DNA from: Frigoribacterium endophyticum
GTDB taxonomy: Bacteria; Actinomycetota; Actinomycetes; Actinomycetales; Microbacteriaceae
DNA: 64,000 bases
Assembly: GCF_011759585.1 (NCBI RefSeq)
Contig: NZ_JAAOYV010000001.1
Location: 372,001 to 436,000, forward strand
Direction: 5' to 3'
Below the pieces are notes generated by a model. That model saw only the letters and a list, made by a program, of their open reading frames with translations. It was not told the DNA's origin and did no database searches. The translations under genes and the position numbers were made by a program. This document shows, in pieces, positions 42,761 through 51,418 of this stretch (positions are counted from its first letter, which is position 1; the number at the start of each line of letters is the position of its first letter).

Positions 42761-43348
42761 ATGATCGACGTCGACTGGAGCACCGGCAGCTGGACGACCG
42801 CGCCCGCGCGCGTGGAGGTGGGCGACGACGGGATGCGCGTGACCGCCGTCGAGGGCAGCGACGCCTGGCGCGTCACCTCCTACGGGTTCGTGCACGACAC
42901 GGAGCACGCCCTCCTCGCGCCGTTCGAGCAGGGCACCGCGGTCGAGGTGTCGTTCCGTCTCGACTTCTCGGCCCAGTTCGACCAGGCCGGCGTCTTCGTC
43001 AGGGTCGACGACGAGACGTGGACGAAGGCGGGCGTCGAGCGCAGCGACGGTGAGGACGGCCTCGGCGCCGTCGTCACCCGGGGCGTCTCGGACTGGTCGC
43101 TCGCGCCCGTCCCCGGCTGGCACGGCCGCGAGGTCACCGTCCGGGCCAGCCGCTCCGGCGACGCCCTGACGGTCCGTGCCCGCGTGGACGACGAGCCGTG
43201 GCGCCTGGTGCGGGTGTCGCCGCTAAACGCGGACGCGGCGGCGACGGCGGGGCCGATGTGCTGCGCCCCCTCGCGCGACGGCCTCACCGTGCACTTCACC
43301 GCCTGGCGGACCGGGCCGGCCGACGAGGGCCTGCACCCTCCGACCTGA
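42761..43348 (+). CDS. DUF1349 family concanavalin-like protein
   Basis: This 195-aa beta-sandwich protein of the DUF1349 type has FDQAGVFVRVDDETWTKAGVE near residues 73-91 and the surrounding family strands (DWSLAPVPGW, RVDDEPWRLVRVSP). There is no signal peptide. It probably binds a carbohydrate or is an uncharacterised cytoplasmic factor. The ATG at 42761 lies 7 nt after TAGCCT (42748-42753). Confidence 0.87.
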   Translation: MIDVDWSTGSWTTAPARVEVGDDGMRVTAVEGSDAWRVTSYGFVHDTEHALLAPFEQGTAVEVSFRLDFSAQFDQAGVFVRVDDETWTKAGVERSDGEDGLGAVVTRGVSDWSLAPVPGWHGREVTVRASRSGDALTVRARVDDEPWRLVRVSPLNADAAATAGPMCCAPSRDGLTVHFTAWRTGPADEGLHPPT

Positions 43349-43408
43349 CCCGGCGGGGCGACGTGACGGGGCGTGACGGCGGCCGAGGCCGCTGTCGGGG
43401 CCCGGTGC

Positions 43409-43414
43409 TATCGT
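43409..43414 (+). promoter_or_regulatory. ribE: Probable -10 box of the rib operon
   Basis: TATCGT at 43409-43414 would start transcription near 43421, just ahead of the FMN aptamer. Confidence 0.5.
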
Positions 43415-43426
43415 CGCCGGTGAGCA

Positions 43427-43563
43427 ACGCGCTCCGGGGTCAGCGAAAATCTGAACCGGCGGTCACAGTCCGCGACCCGGTGCGGCCCCCAGACGGTGGT
43501 CGCCCCGGTTGAACCGGTGGAACTCCGGTACCGACGGTCACAGTCCGGAAGGGAGGCAGCGCG
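43427..43563 (+). promoter_or_regulatory. FMN riboswitch (RFN element)
   Basis: The conserved RFN blocks are present in order: CTCCGGGGTCAGCGAAAATC near 43432, ACCGGCGGTCACAGTCCGCG near 43454, GGTTGAACCGGTGGAACTCC near 43507, CCGACGGTCACAGTCCGGAA near 43531 and GGGAGGCAGCGC at the end. It binds FMN and reduces expression of the downstream riboflavin genes. The expression platform (43564-43649) includes a GAGCC/GGCTC hairpin close to the leader-ORF ribosome site, so translational control is likely. Confidence 0.97.
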
Positions 43564-43649
43564 GGCCAGGGCTCGTCGACGACGGCGCCCGGGCTGGCCG
43601 CGACCTCGCGTCGTCCCCGGAGAGCCCCAGCAGGCTCACCGACGGAGAC

Positions 43650-43733
43650 ATGATGACCACCACCCTCGCCCCGCGGCGCCGGCCGACGCCGGTGCCCGCC
43701 CTCCCGTCCCTCCTGCCGACGGCGGTGATCTGA
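43650..43733 (+). CDS. 27-aa leader ORF between FMN riboswitch and ribE
   Basis: ATG at 43650 (or 43653), with a GGAG ribosome site, opens a short Thr/Pro/Leu/Arg-rich frame that ends 1 nt before the ribE start. ribE has no separate Shine-Dalgarno, so re-initiation from this ORF would couple riboswitch state to ribE translation. The peptide itself resembles nothing I know. Confidence 0.5.
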   Translation: MMTTTLAPRRRPTPVPALPSLLPTAVI

Positions 43734-43734
43734 C

Positions 43735-44376
43735 GTGTTCACGGGGCTCGTCGAGGAGAAGGGCCGTGTCGTGCGGCTCGCCGACGTGGGCGACAGCGTC
43801 CGCCTCACGGTGCACGGGCCGCTCGCGGTCGACGGCGCCGAGCACGGCGACTCCATCTCGGTCAGCGGCGTCTGCCTCACCGTGGTCGAGCGCGACGGGG
43901 AGTCGTTCACGGCCGACGTCATGAAGCAGACGCTGGTCATGAGCACCCTGGGCGACCTCGAGCCCGGCCTGCCCGTCAACCTCGAGCGGGCGGCCCGCGT
44001 GGGCGACCGCCTCGGCGGCCACATCGTGCAGGGCCACGTCGACGGCACGGCGTCCGTGCTCGAGACGGAGGAGGGCGACGCCTGGCGGCGCGTGCGCCTG
44101 AGCCTCGCCGACGACCTCTCGCCCCTCCTCGTCGACAAGGGCTCCGTCACGCTCGACGGCGTGAGCCTCACCGTCAGCGGCATCAGCGAGCCGGGGGCCG
44201 ACGAGGGGTGGTTCGAGGTCAGCCTGATCCCCGAGACCCTCGCCGCCACGACGCTCGGCGACAAGGCCCCGGGCGACCGGGTCAACGTCGAGACCGACGT
44301 CCTGGCGCGCCACGTGCGCCGCATGCTCGCCCTCGACGCCACCGCCGGCGCGCACCGCTCCGGCCGGGCGTCGTGA
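43735..44376 (+). CDS. ribE: Riboflavin synthase alpha subunit
   Basis: This 213-aa enzyme dismutates 6,7-dimethyl-8-ribityllumazine to riboflavin. It has two lumazine-binding repeats: [11 protein letters not shown] at the start, [10 protein letters not shown] near 43, [11 protein letters not shown] near 97 and the second-repeat [11 protein letters not shown] near 140. GTG start. The downstream ribB gene overlaps by 4 bp. Confidence 0.97.
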   Translation: MFTGLVEEKGRVVRLADVGDSVRLTVHGPLAVDGAEHGDSISVSGVCLTVVERDGESFTADVMKQTLVMSTLGDLEPGLPVNLERAARVGDRLGGHIVQGHVDGTASVLETEEGDAWRRVRLSLADDLSPLLVDKGSVTLDGVSLTVSGISEPGADEGWFEVSLIPETLAATTLGDKAPGDRVNVETDVLARHVRRMLALDATAGAHRSGRAS

Positions 44377-45110
44377 CCGAGGCCTCGGGCGCCCGCGCGG
44401 GTGCCCGCGAGGCGCCTCGGCGCACCGGTGCCGAGCCCCTCGACGACGTCGCGACCGTCCTCGAGCACCTCCGCCGCGGGCGGCCGGTGATCGTCGTCGA
44501 CGACGAGTCGCGCGAGAACGAGGGCGACGTGGTGCTGAGCGCCGAGCTGGCGAGCCAGGAGTGGCTGGCCTGGACGGTGCGGGTCTCGTCCGGGTTCGTC
44601 TGCGCCCCGATGTCGGCGGAGATCGCCGACCTCCTCGACCTGCCGCCCATGGTCGCCCGCAACGAGGACGCCCGCGGCACCGCGTACACGGTCAGCGTCG
44701 ACGCGGCCGAGGGCGTGACCACGGGCATCAGCGCCTCCGACCGCGCCCGCACCCTGCGGGTCCTGGCCGACCCGGCCTCCGTCCGCGACGACCTGCACCG
44801 CCCCGGCCACGTCATCCCGCTCCGGGCCCGGCCCGGCGGGGTGCTCGAGCGCGACGGCCACACCGAGGCGGCCGTCGACCTGATGGTGGCCGCCGGCCTC
44901 CGCCCCGTCGCCGCGATCAGCGAGATCGTCGCCGACGACGGCGAGATGATGCGGCTGCCCGGCCTCATCGAGCTGGGGCGCCGCGAGGGCGTCCCCGTCG
45001 TGACCATCGCCCAGGTCGTCGCCCACCGCCTCGCGGCCGGCCCGGCCGCCCCCACCACCCCCGGCGACCTCCCCGGTCGCCCCGCCCCCACCGAGAGGAC
45101 CACCGCATGA
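44373..45110 (+). CDS. ribB: 3,4-dihydroxy-2-butanone-4-phosphate synthase
   Basis: This 245-aa enzyme makes the four-carbon riboflavin precursor from ribulose 5-phosphate. Signatures are [12 protein letters not shown] near residue 45, TAYTVSVDA near 105, [13 protein letters not shown] and [26 protein letters not shown] near 145. Unlike many bacterial homologues it has no GTP cyclohydrolase II domain; after residue 215 there is only a short Pro-rich tail. GTG start overlapping ribE. Confidence 0.95.
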   Translation: MTEASGARAGAREAPRRTGAEPLDDVATVLEHLRRGRPVIVVDDESRENEGDVVLSAELASQEWLAWTVRVSSGFVCAPMSAEIADLLDLPPMVARNEDARGTAYTVSVDAAEGVTTGISASDRARTLRVLADPASVRDDLHRPGHVIPLRARPGGVLERDGHTEAAVDLMVAAGLRPVAAISEIVADDGEMMRLPGLIELGRREGVPVVTIAQVVAHRLAAGPAAPTTPGDLPGRPAPTERTTA

Positions 45111-45613
45111 GCGGCGCAGGAGCACCCACCGAGCAGGAGCCCGTCGACGGCCGCGGCCTGCGCGTCACCGTCGTCGCCGGCACCTGGCACACCGCGATCA
45201 GCGACGGCCTGCTCGCCGGCGCGCTCGCCACGATCGCCGAGCTCGGCGCCGAGGCGACCGTCGTCCGTGTGCCCGGCAGCTTCGAGCTGCCCGTCGTGGC
45301 GAAGGCCGCCCTCGAGGCCGGTGCCGACGCCGTCGTGGCGCTCGGCGTGATCATCCGCGGCGGCACCCCGCACTTCGAGTACGTCTCCGACGCCGCGACG
45401 TCGGGCCTGCTCCGCGTGACGCTCGACAGCGGCAAGCCGGTCGGCTTCGGCGTGCTCACCCTCGACGACGAGCAGCAGGGCCTCGACCGGGCCGGGCTGC
45501 CCGGCTCGAAGGAGGACAAGGGGCGCGAGGCCGCCCACGCGGCCGTCTCGACCGCCGTCCAGCTGCGCGACATCGCGCGCCGCGCCTCCTCGGGTCGCGT
45601 CGTCGGGTTCTGA
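45107..45613 (+). CDS. ribH: 6,7-dimethyl-8-ribityllumazine synthase
   Basis: This 168-aa enzyme condenses the ribB product with 5-amino-6-ribitylaminouracil. Signatures are [14 protein letters not shown] near residue 58, [16 protein letters not shown] near 84 (catalytic His) and [11 protein letters not shown] near 118. ATG overlapping ribB by 4 bp. A perfect 17-bp hairpin follows. Confidence 0.97.
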   Translation: MSGAGAPTEQEPVDGRGLRVTVVAGTWHTAISDGLLAGALATIAELGAEATVVRVPGSFELPVVAKAALEAGADAVVALGVIIRGGTPHFEYVSDAATSGLLRVTLDSGKPVGFGVLTLDDEQQGLDRAGLPGSKEDKGREAAHAAVSTAVQLRDIARRASSGRVVGF

Positions 45614-45640
45614 CCCCTCCGGCGTCCTGACGACCGAGAC

Positions 45641-45677
45641 GACGACGGCCGGCCCCCCGAGGGGGCCGGCCGTCGTC
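45641..45677. terminator. Bidirectional 17-bp perfect hairpin
   Basis: Positions 45641-45657 pair fully with 45661-45677 around a CGA loop, between the stops of ribH and the convergent hydrolase. No T-run follows. Confidence 0.85.
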
Positions 45678-45687
45678 GCGGAGGGGG

Positions 45688-46488
45688 CTAGTGCTCGCCG
45701 AGGACCTCGTCGAGGAAGCCGCGCATCTGCAGCCACGAGCGGCGGTTCGCCGTCTCCTGGAACTGCGCGCCGTGCTCGGGGCTGTCGGTGCCCGGCACCG
45801 CGAAGGCGTGCATCGCCCCGCTGTAGCTGACGACCTGCCAGTCGCCGACCTCGGCGTCGCGCAGCTCGTCCTCGAAGCCGACGACCGCGTCGTCCGGCAC
45901 GACCGGGTCGGCCGCGCCCGTCAGCACGAGCAGGGGAGCCTTGACGGCTCCCTTCTCGGCGGGCGCCCCGGTGCCGAGGCCGCCGTGGAACGACACGACC
46001 CCCGCCACGTCGGCGCCCGAGCGGGCGAGCTCGAGGGCCCCGGAGCCGCCGAAGCAGTAGCCCATCACGGCGATGCGCTCGGGGTCGACGCCGGGCTCGG
46101 AGCGGAGGCGCTCCAGGTTGGCGGTGAGGCGGGCGCGGAACGCCGCGACGTCGCCGTACCAGGCGCCGGCCTCGGCGGCCGCCTCGCCGGGGCCGGGGCG
46201 GACGCCCTGGCCGTAGACGTCGCCGGCCAGCGCCACGTAGCCGAGGCGCGCCAGCATCTGGGCGCGCACCTTGACGTGGTCGACGACGCCGAACCAGTCG
46301 TGCAGCACGAGCACTGCGGGTCGGAGGGCGCCGTCGGCGTCGCCGGGCGTGGCGAGGAAGCCCTCGAGGGGCGTGCCGTCGTGGTCGTAGACCACGTCGC
46401 CCGCCTCGACGGTGCCGGTGTCGGGCACGCTGTCGAGCAGGTCGCGGAGGTCGGGGGAGAGGTCGGGGGCAGGGGGCGTCGTGGTCAC
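45688..46488 (-). CDS. Dienelactone hydrolase family protein
   Basis: This 266-aa alpha/beta-hydrolase has a Cys nucleophile in GYCFGG near residue 145, the segment LVLHDWFGVVDHVK near 62, acid in TGAADPVVP near 195 and a His in SGAMHAF near 228. It probably hydrolyses lactones or esters in aromatic degradation or detoxification. The GTG at 46488 lies 6 nt after TACCGT (46500-46495). The TetR gene upstream may regulate it. Confidence 0.92.
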   Translation of the reverse strand: MTTTPPAPDLSPDLRDLLDSVPDTGTVEAGDVVYDHDGTPLEGFLATPGDADGALRPAVLVLHDWFGVVDHVKVRAQMLARLGYVALAGDVYGQGVRPGPGEAAAEAGAWYGDVAAFRARLTANLERLRSEPGVDPERIAVMGYCFGGSGALELARSGADVAGVVSFHGGLGTGAPAEKGAVKAPLLVLTGAADPVVPDDAVVGFEDELRDAEVGDWQVVSYSGAMHAFAVPGTDSPEHGAQFQETANRRSWLQMRGFLDEVLGEH

Positions 46489-46507
46489 CCCGTGACGGTA
46501 CTCCCGC

Positions 46508-47065
46508 TCAGCCGACGAGTCGCCGGACCGCCTGCTCGACGACGTCGCACCGCCGCTGGTGCGGGCCCTGGTGCAGGTTCGTCGCGGTCGGCGTGACGAA
46601 CCAGGCCAGCACGCTGCCGAACACCATCGTCAGCAGCTCGTCGGCGTCCCAGTCGGAGGGGATGTCGCCCGAGGCCTGCGCCGCCCGGACGGCCTCGCGG
46701 CGCCGGTCGAGCTGCTCGTGGTCGACGACCCCGGGGCTCGGCAGCGTGACGCCCTCGATCTGGCCCCAGAGCAGCAGGCGCGCGTCGTCGGCGTGCATCG
46801 CCAGGTGGTCGTACAGCCTGCTCGCCCACTGCGGCAGGTCGTGCGCGTCGAACGGGACGGCCTCCAGCCAGCGGTCGATGCTCTCGCCCAGGGCGGCGTC
46901 GAACAGGTCGCGCTTCGTCGAGAAGTGGGCGTAGAGCCGCTCCTTGCTCGCCTCGGCCTCGCGGGCGATGGAGTCGACGCGGGCACCGGCGAGGCCGCGG
47001 GCGGCGAACTCGACGTGCGCCGCCTCGAGGATGCGGTCCCGCGGAGGGGTGGCTCGACGTGGCAT
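46508..47065 (-). CDS. TetR family transcriptional regulator
   Basis: This 185-aa repressor has an N-terminal HTH: DRILEAAHVEFAARGLAGARVDSIAREAEASKERLYAHFSTK at residues 9-50. A helical ligand-binding domain with many Trp and Leu residues follows. The ATG is 6 nt after TAAGCT (47077-47072). It lies 19 bp upstream of the dienelactone hydrolase gene. Confidence 0.88.
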   Translation of the reverse strand: MPRRATPPRDRILEAAHVEFAARGLAGARVDSIAREAEASKERLYAHFSTKRDLFDAALGESIDRWLEAVPFDAHDLPQWASRLYDHLAMHADDARLLLWGQIEGVTLPSPGVVDHEQLDRRREAVRAAQASGDIPSDWDADELLTMVFGSVLAWFVTPTATNLHQGPHQRRCDVVEQAVRRLVG

Positions 47066-47133
47066 GGCCCGAGCTTAGGGCGCGGGCGGACCGGACGGAA
47101 CGGTCCGGACGACCCCCGTCCAGGTCCGGCCAG

Positions 47134-47161
47134 GACGGGGGACGGGGGACGGGGGCCGGGG
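47134..47161. repeat. Heptamer tandem repeat (GACGGGG)
   Basis: Three exact GACGGGG units (47134, 47141, 47148) and a GCCGGGG variant lie in the spacer between the TetR and acetyltransferase genes. Confidence 0.85.
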
Positions 47162-47219
47162 GCTGGGCGTGGGCGGCGGCCGGAGCGGTGGCCGGAGCGG
47201 CTGAGCGGGAGGCGCGGGC

Positions 47220-47663
47220 TCAGACGGCCGGGACGACCCGTGACATCGGCACGTGCGGGATGCCGTCCTCCAGGAAGGGCTCGCCGTCCACGACGAAGCC
47301 GAAGCGCGCGTACCAGCCCTCGAGGTGCGCCTGGGCGTCGAGCCGCACGAGGCGGCCGGGGCAGTCGGCGAGTGCCCGCTCCATCAGCTGGGCGGCGAGC
47401 CCGCGGCCGCGGGCCGACGCGGCGGTCGCGACACGGCCGATCCGCCGGTCGTCGCCGTCGCAGAGCAGCCGGACCGTGGCCAGCACCTCGCCGTCCTCCT
47501 CGACCCAGAGCATCTGCGCGTCGGGCTCGACGTCGCGCCCGTCGAGCTCGGGGTAGGGGCACTCCTGCTCGACGACGAAGACGTCGACCCGCAGCTTCAG
47601 CAGCCCGTAGAGCGCGAGGGGGTCGATGTCACGGACGGCGGAGGCGCGGTGCAGGAGGGTCAC
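47220..47663 (-). CDS. ElaA-like GNAT N-acetyltransferase
   Basis: This 147-aa enzyme matches ElaA-type GNATs: LYGLLKLRVDVFVVEQECPYPELDGRD near 20-45, GRVATAASARGRGLAAQLME near 76-95 (acetyl-CoA loop) and WYARFGFVVDGEPFLEDGIPH near 115. The GTG is 6 nt after TACCGT (47675-47670). The substrate is unknown. Confidence 0.9.
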   Translation of the reverse strand: MTLLHRASAVRDIDPLALYGLLKLRVDVFVVEQECPYPELDGRDVEPDAQMLWVEEDGEVLATVRLLCDGDDRRIGRVATAASARGRGLAAQLMERALADCPGRLVRLDAQAHLEGWYARFGFVVDGEPFLEDGIPHVPMSRVVPAV

Positions 47664-47727
47664 GGAGCCACGGTAGCGTCCGGCCGCCCCCGCACGTCAC
47701 CGGCGCCCGCCCCGGCGGTCGGTGACT

Positions 47728-47772
47728 CGGCACCGCTCACGCCGGCACCGCTCACGCCGGCACTGCTCACAT
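47728..47772. repeat. 15-bp tandem repeat, three copies, entering a gene end
   Basis: CGGCACCGCTCACGC at 47728 and 47743 and a variant at 47758 run consecutively. The third copy includes the stop codon of the minus-strand epimerase gene, so expansion would alter its 3' end context. Confidence 0.85.
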
Positions 47773-48552
47773 CGGCTCCCCGAGCGGGTGGTCGACGAAG
47801 CTGCCGCCGATCGGCGTCGAGCCGCCCACCGCCGGCTCGTCGACCTCGTCGGCGAAGGCCTCGGCGTCGTCGACCGGGTGGTAGCCGACGGCCTCGCCCG
47901 CCGCGAGGGAGACCGGGCGCCGCGTGTTGCGGGAGACGCCCCAGACGACGTGGTGGCCGGTGGCCGTGGTGGTGAGGGCGGCCTCGACGAGGCGGGCGGC
48001 GTCGCCGGCCGACAGCCAGGTGCCGAGGCTCCGGGCGTCGAAGGGCCGCTCGACCGCGGTCATGATGCGCGCCGAGACGACGAGTTGGCCCGCGCGGTCG
48101 GCGTAGAGGCTGCCCATGGCCTCGAGCACGACCTTGCTCAGGCCGTAGAACGTGTCGGGACGCGCGGCCGGCACCTCGTGCTCGGCCGCGGCGCTCCAGG
48201 GCAGGTAGCCGGCGGCGTGCACGGAGCTCGCGGCGAGCACCCGCCGCACCCCGGCACGCACGGCGGCCTCGTGCACGGCGTGGGCCCCCTCGACGTTGAC
48301 GTCGCGGATGTCCTCCCACGACCGCTCGTCGGCGTACGCGGCGAGGTGCACGACGAGGTCGGCGCCGCGGATCGCCTCGGTCAGGGCGTCGAGGTCGGTC
48401 ACCCCGACGACCGCGGCCGACTCGGTCGGCGCGAGAGGCTCGGCCGGGGCGACCAGGTCGAGCAGGCGCACCTCGTGCCCCGCCGCGGCGAGGTGCGGCC
48501 GGATCATGGCCGCGACCTTGCCGGCGCCCCCGGTGACGGCGATGACCGACAC
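47767..48552 (-). CDS. NAD-dependent epimerase/dehydratase (uronate dehydrogenase-like)
   Basis: This 261-aa extended short-chain dehydrogenase has the Rossmann motif TGGAGKVA (residues 7-14), VVHLAAY near 68 and the catalytic set Ser (SSVHAAGYLPW) and YGLSK near 135. The HAAGY segment and length suggest a uronate dehydrogenase-like protein. GTG start. It begins 4 nt after the serine hydrolase stop, so it is in the same operon. Confidence 0.88.
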   Translation of the reverse strand: MSVIAVTGGAGKVAAMIRPHLAAAGHEVRLLDLVAPAEPLAPTESAAVVGVTDLDALTEAIRGADLVVHLAAYADERSWEDIRDVNVEGAHAVHEAAVRAGVRRVLAASSVHAAGYLPWSAAAEHEVPAARPDTFYGLSKVVLEAMGSLYADRAGQLVVSARIMTAVERPFDARSLGTWLSAGDAARLVEAALTTTATGHHVVWGVSRNTRRPVSLAAGEAVGYHPVDDAEAFADEVDEPAVGGSTPIGGSFVDHPLGEPM

Positions 48553-48556
48553 GGCG

Positions 48557-49972
48557 TCAGCGCCCGGTGTCGGCGCGCACCGACAGGGTCTGCACGCGGG
48601 GAGGGTCCTCCGGGGTCAGCCGGACCTCGAGCCGCAGGGCCCCGCGTCGCCCGGGCAGCCACCACACGCGGTGCGACGGCGTCGCCGACTCCGCGGCGGG
48701 CACCGCGCCCGCGCCCTCGTCGTCGTGGTCGAGCAGTCCGCCGACCGCCTCGAGCTCGCGGGCCCACAGGGCTCGGCGGCGCACGAGCGGCACGTCGAGC
48801 TCGACGTTCTCGCTGAGGAGGCCCGCCGGCACCTCGCGCCCGCGCACGACGGCCTCGACCAGGGGCATCGCGGCGAGGGTCTCGGGCCACGGAGCGACGA
48901 CGACCCGCGCCTCCGCGGCGTCGGCCATCATGCCGTCGAGGGCCCGGCTGACGGGCACGGCGACCTGGGCGTAGGTGGCGTTCTCGAGGCCCACGGCACC
49001 GAGGCCGGTGGCGGTCTGCCAGCGCATGTGGGCGGAGAAGCCGGGGTAGCCGCCGGAGTGCGACACGACGGTGCCGAAGTCGGGGTACTCCTCGACGAAG
49101 AGGCCGAAGCCGTAGCCCGAGGGGTGCGCCCCCCGGCCGGGCACGAGGCGGTGGAGCTGCTGCATCTCGCGGCGGGAGGCGCGGCTCAGCACCCCGTCGA
49201 CGTCGCCGCGGCCCTCGGGGTCGAACGCCGACGACAGCCACCGGGCCCAGCGGGCGAGGTCGGTCGTGGTGCTGAACAGCCCGCCGATGGGCGAGAACGC
49301 GCCGGGGCCCGAGAAGGGCAGGGGCTCCCACCCGTCGTCGACCGGCCGGTGCCCGACGGCGACGCCGCCGGTGGCGAGCACGTCGGCCTCGAAGCCGGTC
49401 GAGGGCAGCCCGATGGGGCCGAGGAGCGTCTGCTCGACGACCTCGCGGTAGGGGCGGCCGGCCGCGCTCGCGACGACGCGCCCGAGCAGGGCCCAGCCCA
49501 GGTTCGAGTAGGCGAAGGTCGTGCCGGGCACGCTGTCGAAGCGCAGACCGCGCCGCAGCAGGGCATCGAGCTCGTCGTCGGTGATCGACTCCTGGCGGTC
49601 GCCCCAGGGGTCGTCGGTCGGCAGGCCGCCCGACATCGTCATCAGCATCCGCACCGTCGGCACGGGCGAGTCGCCCGTGGGCAGCGCGACGTCGGCGAAG
49701 GCGGGCACGAAGTCGGTGACGGGCGCGTCGAGCACGAGCTGCCCCGCGTCGCGGAGCGCCAACAGCGCCGCCGCGGTGAAGCTCTTCGTGCAGGAGGCGA
49801 TCCGGTAGGCGGTGTGCGGCCCCGGCAGGGCGCCCGCGACCTCGCCGCGGGCGCCGTGGTGCGTGACGCCGTCGTGGTCGAAGGTGGCGAACACGACGCT
49901 GGGCGCTCGACGTTCGGCCTGGCGCGCGTCGAAGACGGCGTCGATGCCGGAGGGGCGGGCTGGGTCGGTCAT
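48557..49972 (-). CDS. Serine hydrolase of the beta-lactamase/class C family
   Basis: This 471-aa protein has the penicillin-binding fold: SCTKSF with the SxxK nucleophile near residue 60, YSNLGW (YxN) near 157 and a later SHSGGYPGF near 300. No signal peptide is seen, so it may be a cytoplasmic esterase or D-aminopeptidase-like enzyme. The C-terminal 130 residues form a beta-rich extra domain. The ATG is 10 nt after a heptamer array, with GAGAGG next to the start. Confidence 0.9.
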   Translation of the reverse strand: MTDPARPSGIDAVFDARQAERRAPSVVFATFDHDGVTHHGARGEVAGALPGPHTAYRIASCTKSFTAAALLALRDAGQLVLDAPVTDFVPAFADVALPTGDSPVPTVRMLMTMSGGLPTDDPWGDRQESITDDELDALLRRGLRFDSVPGTTFAYSNLGWALLGRVVASAAGRPYREVVEQTLLGPIGLPSTGFEADVLATGGVAVGHRPVDDGWEPLPFSGPGAFSPIGGLFSTTTDLARWARWLSSAFDPEGRGDVDGVLSRASRREMQQLHRLVPGRGAHPSGYGFGLFVEEYPDFGTVVSHSGGYPGFSAHMRWQTATGLGAVGLENATYAQVAVPVSRALDGMMADAAEARVVVAPWPETLAAMPLVEAVVRGREVPAGLLSENVELDVPLVRRRALWARELEAVGGLLDHDDEGAGAVPAAESATPSHRVWWLPGRRGALRLEVRLTPEDPPRVQTLSVRADTGR

Positions 49973-49980
49973 GGTGCCTC

Positions 49981-50022
49981 TCGGTGCTCGGTGCTCGGTG
50001 CTCGGTGCTCGGTGCTCGGTGC
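49981..50022. repeat. Six-copy heptamer repeat (TCGGTGC) upstream of a ribosome site
   Basis: Six perfect TCGGTGC units fill most of the 66-bp spacer between photolyase and serine hydrolase genes, ending 8 nt before the hydrolase start codon. Copy-number change would alter the leader and spacing of that gene. Confidence 0.95.
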
Positions 50023-50038
50023 TCGGGCGGTGCGGCGG

Positions 50039-51418
50039 TCAGGCCGACGCGGGGGAGGCGCGGCGCATCGTCTCGTAGGCGTCGAGGGCGCGGCGCCGCG
50101 ACTCCTTCAGGTCGACCATCGGCTCGGGGTAGTCGTCGGTGTCGATCTCGGGCACCCATGCCCGGACGTAGTTGCGCTCCTTGTCGAACTTCTCGCCCTG
50201 CAGCACGGGGTTGAAGACCCGGAAGTAGGGGGCGGCATCGGCGCCGGAGCCCGCCGTCCACTGCCAGTTGGCGGGGTTGTTCGCCTCGTCGGCGTCGACG
50301 AGGGTGTCCCAGAACCACTGCTCGCCGACTCGCCAGTCGACCAGGAGGTTCTTGATCAGGAAGCTCGCCGTCGCCATCCGCACCCGGTTGTGCATCCACC
50401 CGGTCGTCCAGAGCTGGCGCATGCCGGCGTCGACGAGCGGCACGCCCGTGCGGCCCTGACGCCAGGCGTCGATCTCGGACTCGGGGACGTCGGCCCACGG
50501 GAAGGCCTCGAACTCGGGGCGGTAGCTGACCGTCGCCAGGTCGGGCGACGAGAAGAGGATGGTGTGGTTGAACTCGCGCCAGACCACTTCGCGGAGGAAC
50601 GACTGCGCCCGCTCCCGCGAGGCGGGCGGGAGGTCGCCCCGCATGCGGTGCCAGATCTGGAACGGGCTGACCTCGCCGAAGCGCAGCCGGGGCGACATGC
50701 GGCTCGTCGCCTCCTGGGCGGGGAAGTCGCGCTCGCCGTAGTCGGCCAGGTGGCCGGTGGCGAACTCCTCCAGGGCGTCCAGCGCGGCGGCCTCGCCCGG
50801 GGTCCAGGTCTCGCGCAGCCCGGCGGCCCAGTCGGGCTGCGTCGGCAGCAGCTGCCACGAGTCGAGGTCGTCGCTGGCCGGGGCGGTCTCGGGAGGGCGC
50901 AGGGTGTCGGGAGCGTCGAGCGGGTGCCGGGGCTCGGGCCGGTCGAGGCAGGCCCGCCAGAACGGGGTGAAGACCTTGAACGGCTGGCCCTGGCCGGTCT
51001 GCACCGTCCACGGCTCGAAGAGGAGGTTGGCGGCGAAGCTCTCGGCCACGAGGCCCTCGTCGCGGAGCGCGGTCTTCAGGGCCGCGTCGGTGTCGCGGGG
51101 CACCTTGCCGTAGCGGCGGTTCCAGTAGACGGCGCCGGCGCCGACCTCGGCCACGACGGCCGGCAGCACCTCGGCGGCGGGGCCGCGGCGGAGGGTCAGA
51201 CCGGCCCCGAGCTCACGCAGGGCACCGTCGAGCGCCACCAGGCTGTGGTGGAGCCACCAGCGGGCGGCCCCGCCGAGAGGGCGGATGCCCGGGGTCTCGT
51301 CGTCGAGCACGACGAGCACGACCACCGGCTCGCCGCGGTCGACCGCGGCCACGAGGGCGGGGTTGTCGGCGACCCGGAGGTCGTCGCGCAGCCAGACGAC
51401 GGAGGGGGACGAGGTCAC
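50039..51418 (-). CDS. phr: Deoxyribodipyrimidine photolyase
   Basis: This 459-aa light-driven repair enzyme has an N-terminal antenna domain (VVWLRDDLRVADNPAL, residues 7-22) and a C-terminal FAD domain with SPRLRFGEVSP near 238, REFNHTIL near 285, MRQLWTTGWMHNRVRM near 335 and ANNPANWQWTAGSG near 385. All flavin-contacting motifs look intact. It repairs UV-induced pyrimidine dimers. The GTG overlaps the MarR stop by 4 bp. Confidence 0.96.
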   Translation of the reverse strand: MTSSPSVVWLRDDLRVADNPALVAAVDRGEPVVVLVVLDDETPGIRPLGGAARWWLHHSLVALDGALRELGAGLTLRRGPAAEVLPAVVAEVGAGAVYWNRRYGKVPRDTDAALKTALRDEGLVAESFAANLLFEPWTVQTGQGQPFKVFTPFWRACLDRPEPRHPLDAPDTLRPPETAPASDDLDSWQLLPTQPDWAAGLRETWTPGEAAALDALEEFATGHLADYGERDFPAQEATSRMSPRLRFGEVSPFQIWHRMRGDLPPASRERAQSFLREVVWREFNHTILFSSPDLATVSYRPEFEAFPWADVPESEIDAWRQGRTGVPLVDAGMRQLWTTGWMHNRVRMATASFLIKNLLVDWRVGEQWFWDTLVDADEANNPANWQWTAGSGADAAPYFRVFNPVLQGEKFDKERNYVRAWVPEIDTDDYPEPMVDLKESRRRALDAYETMRRASPASA

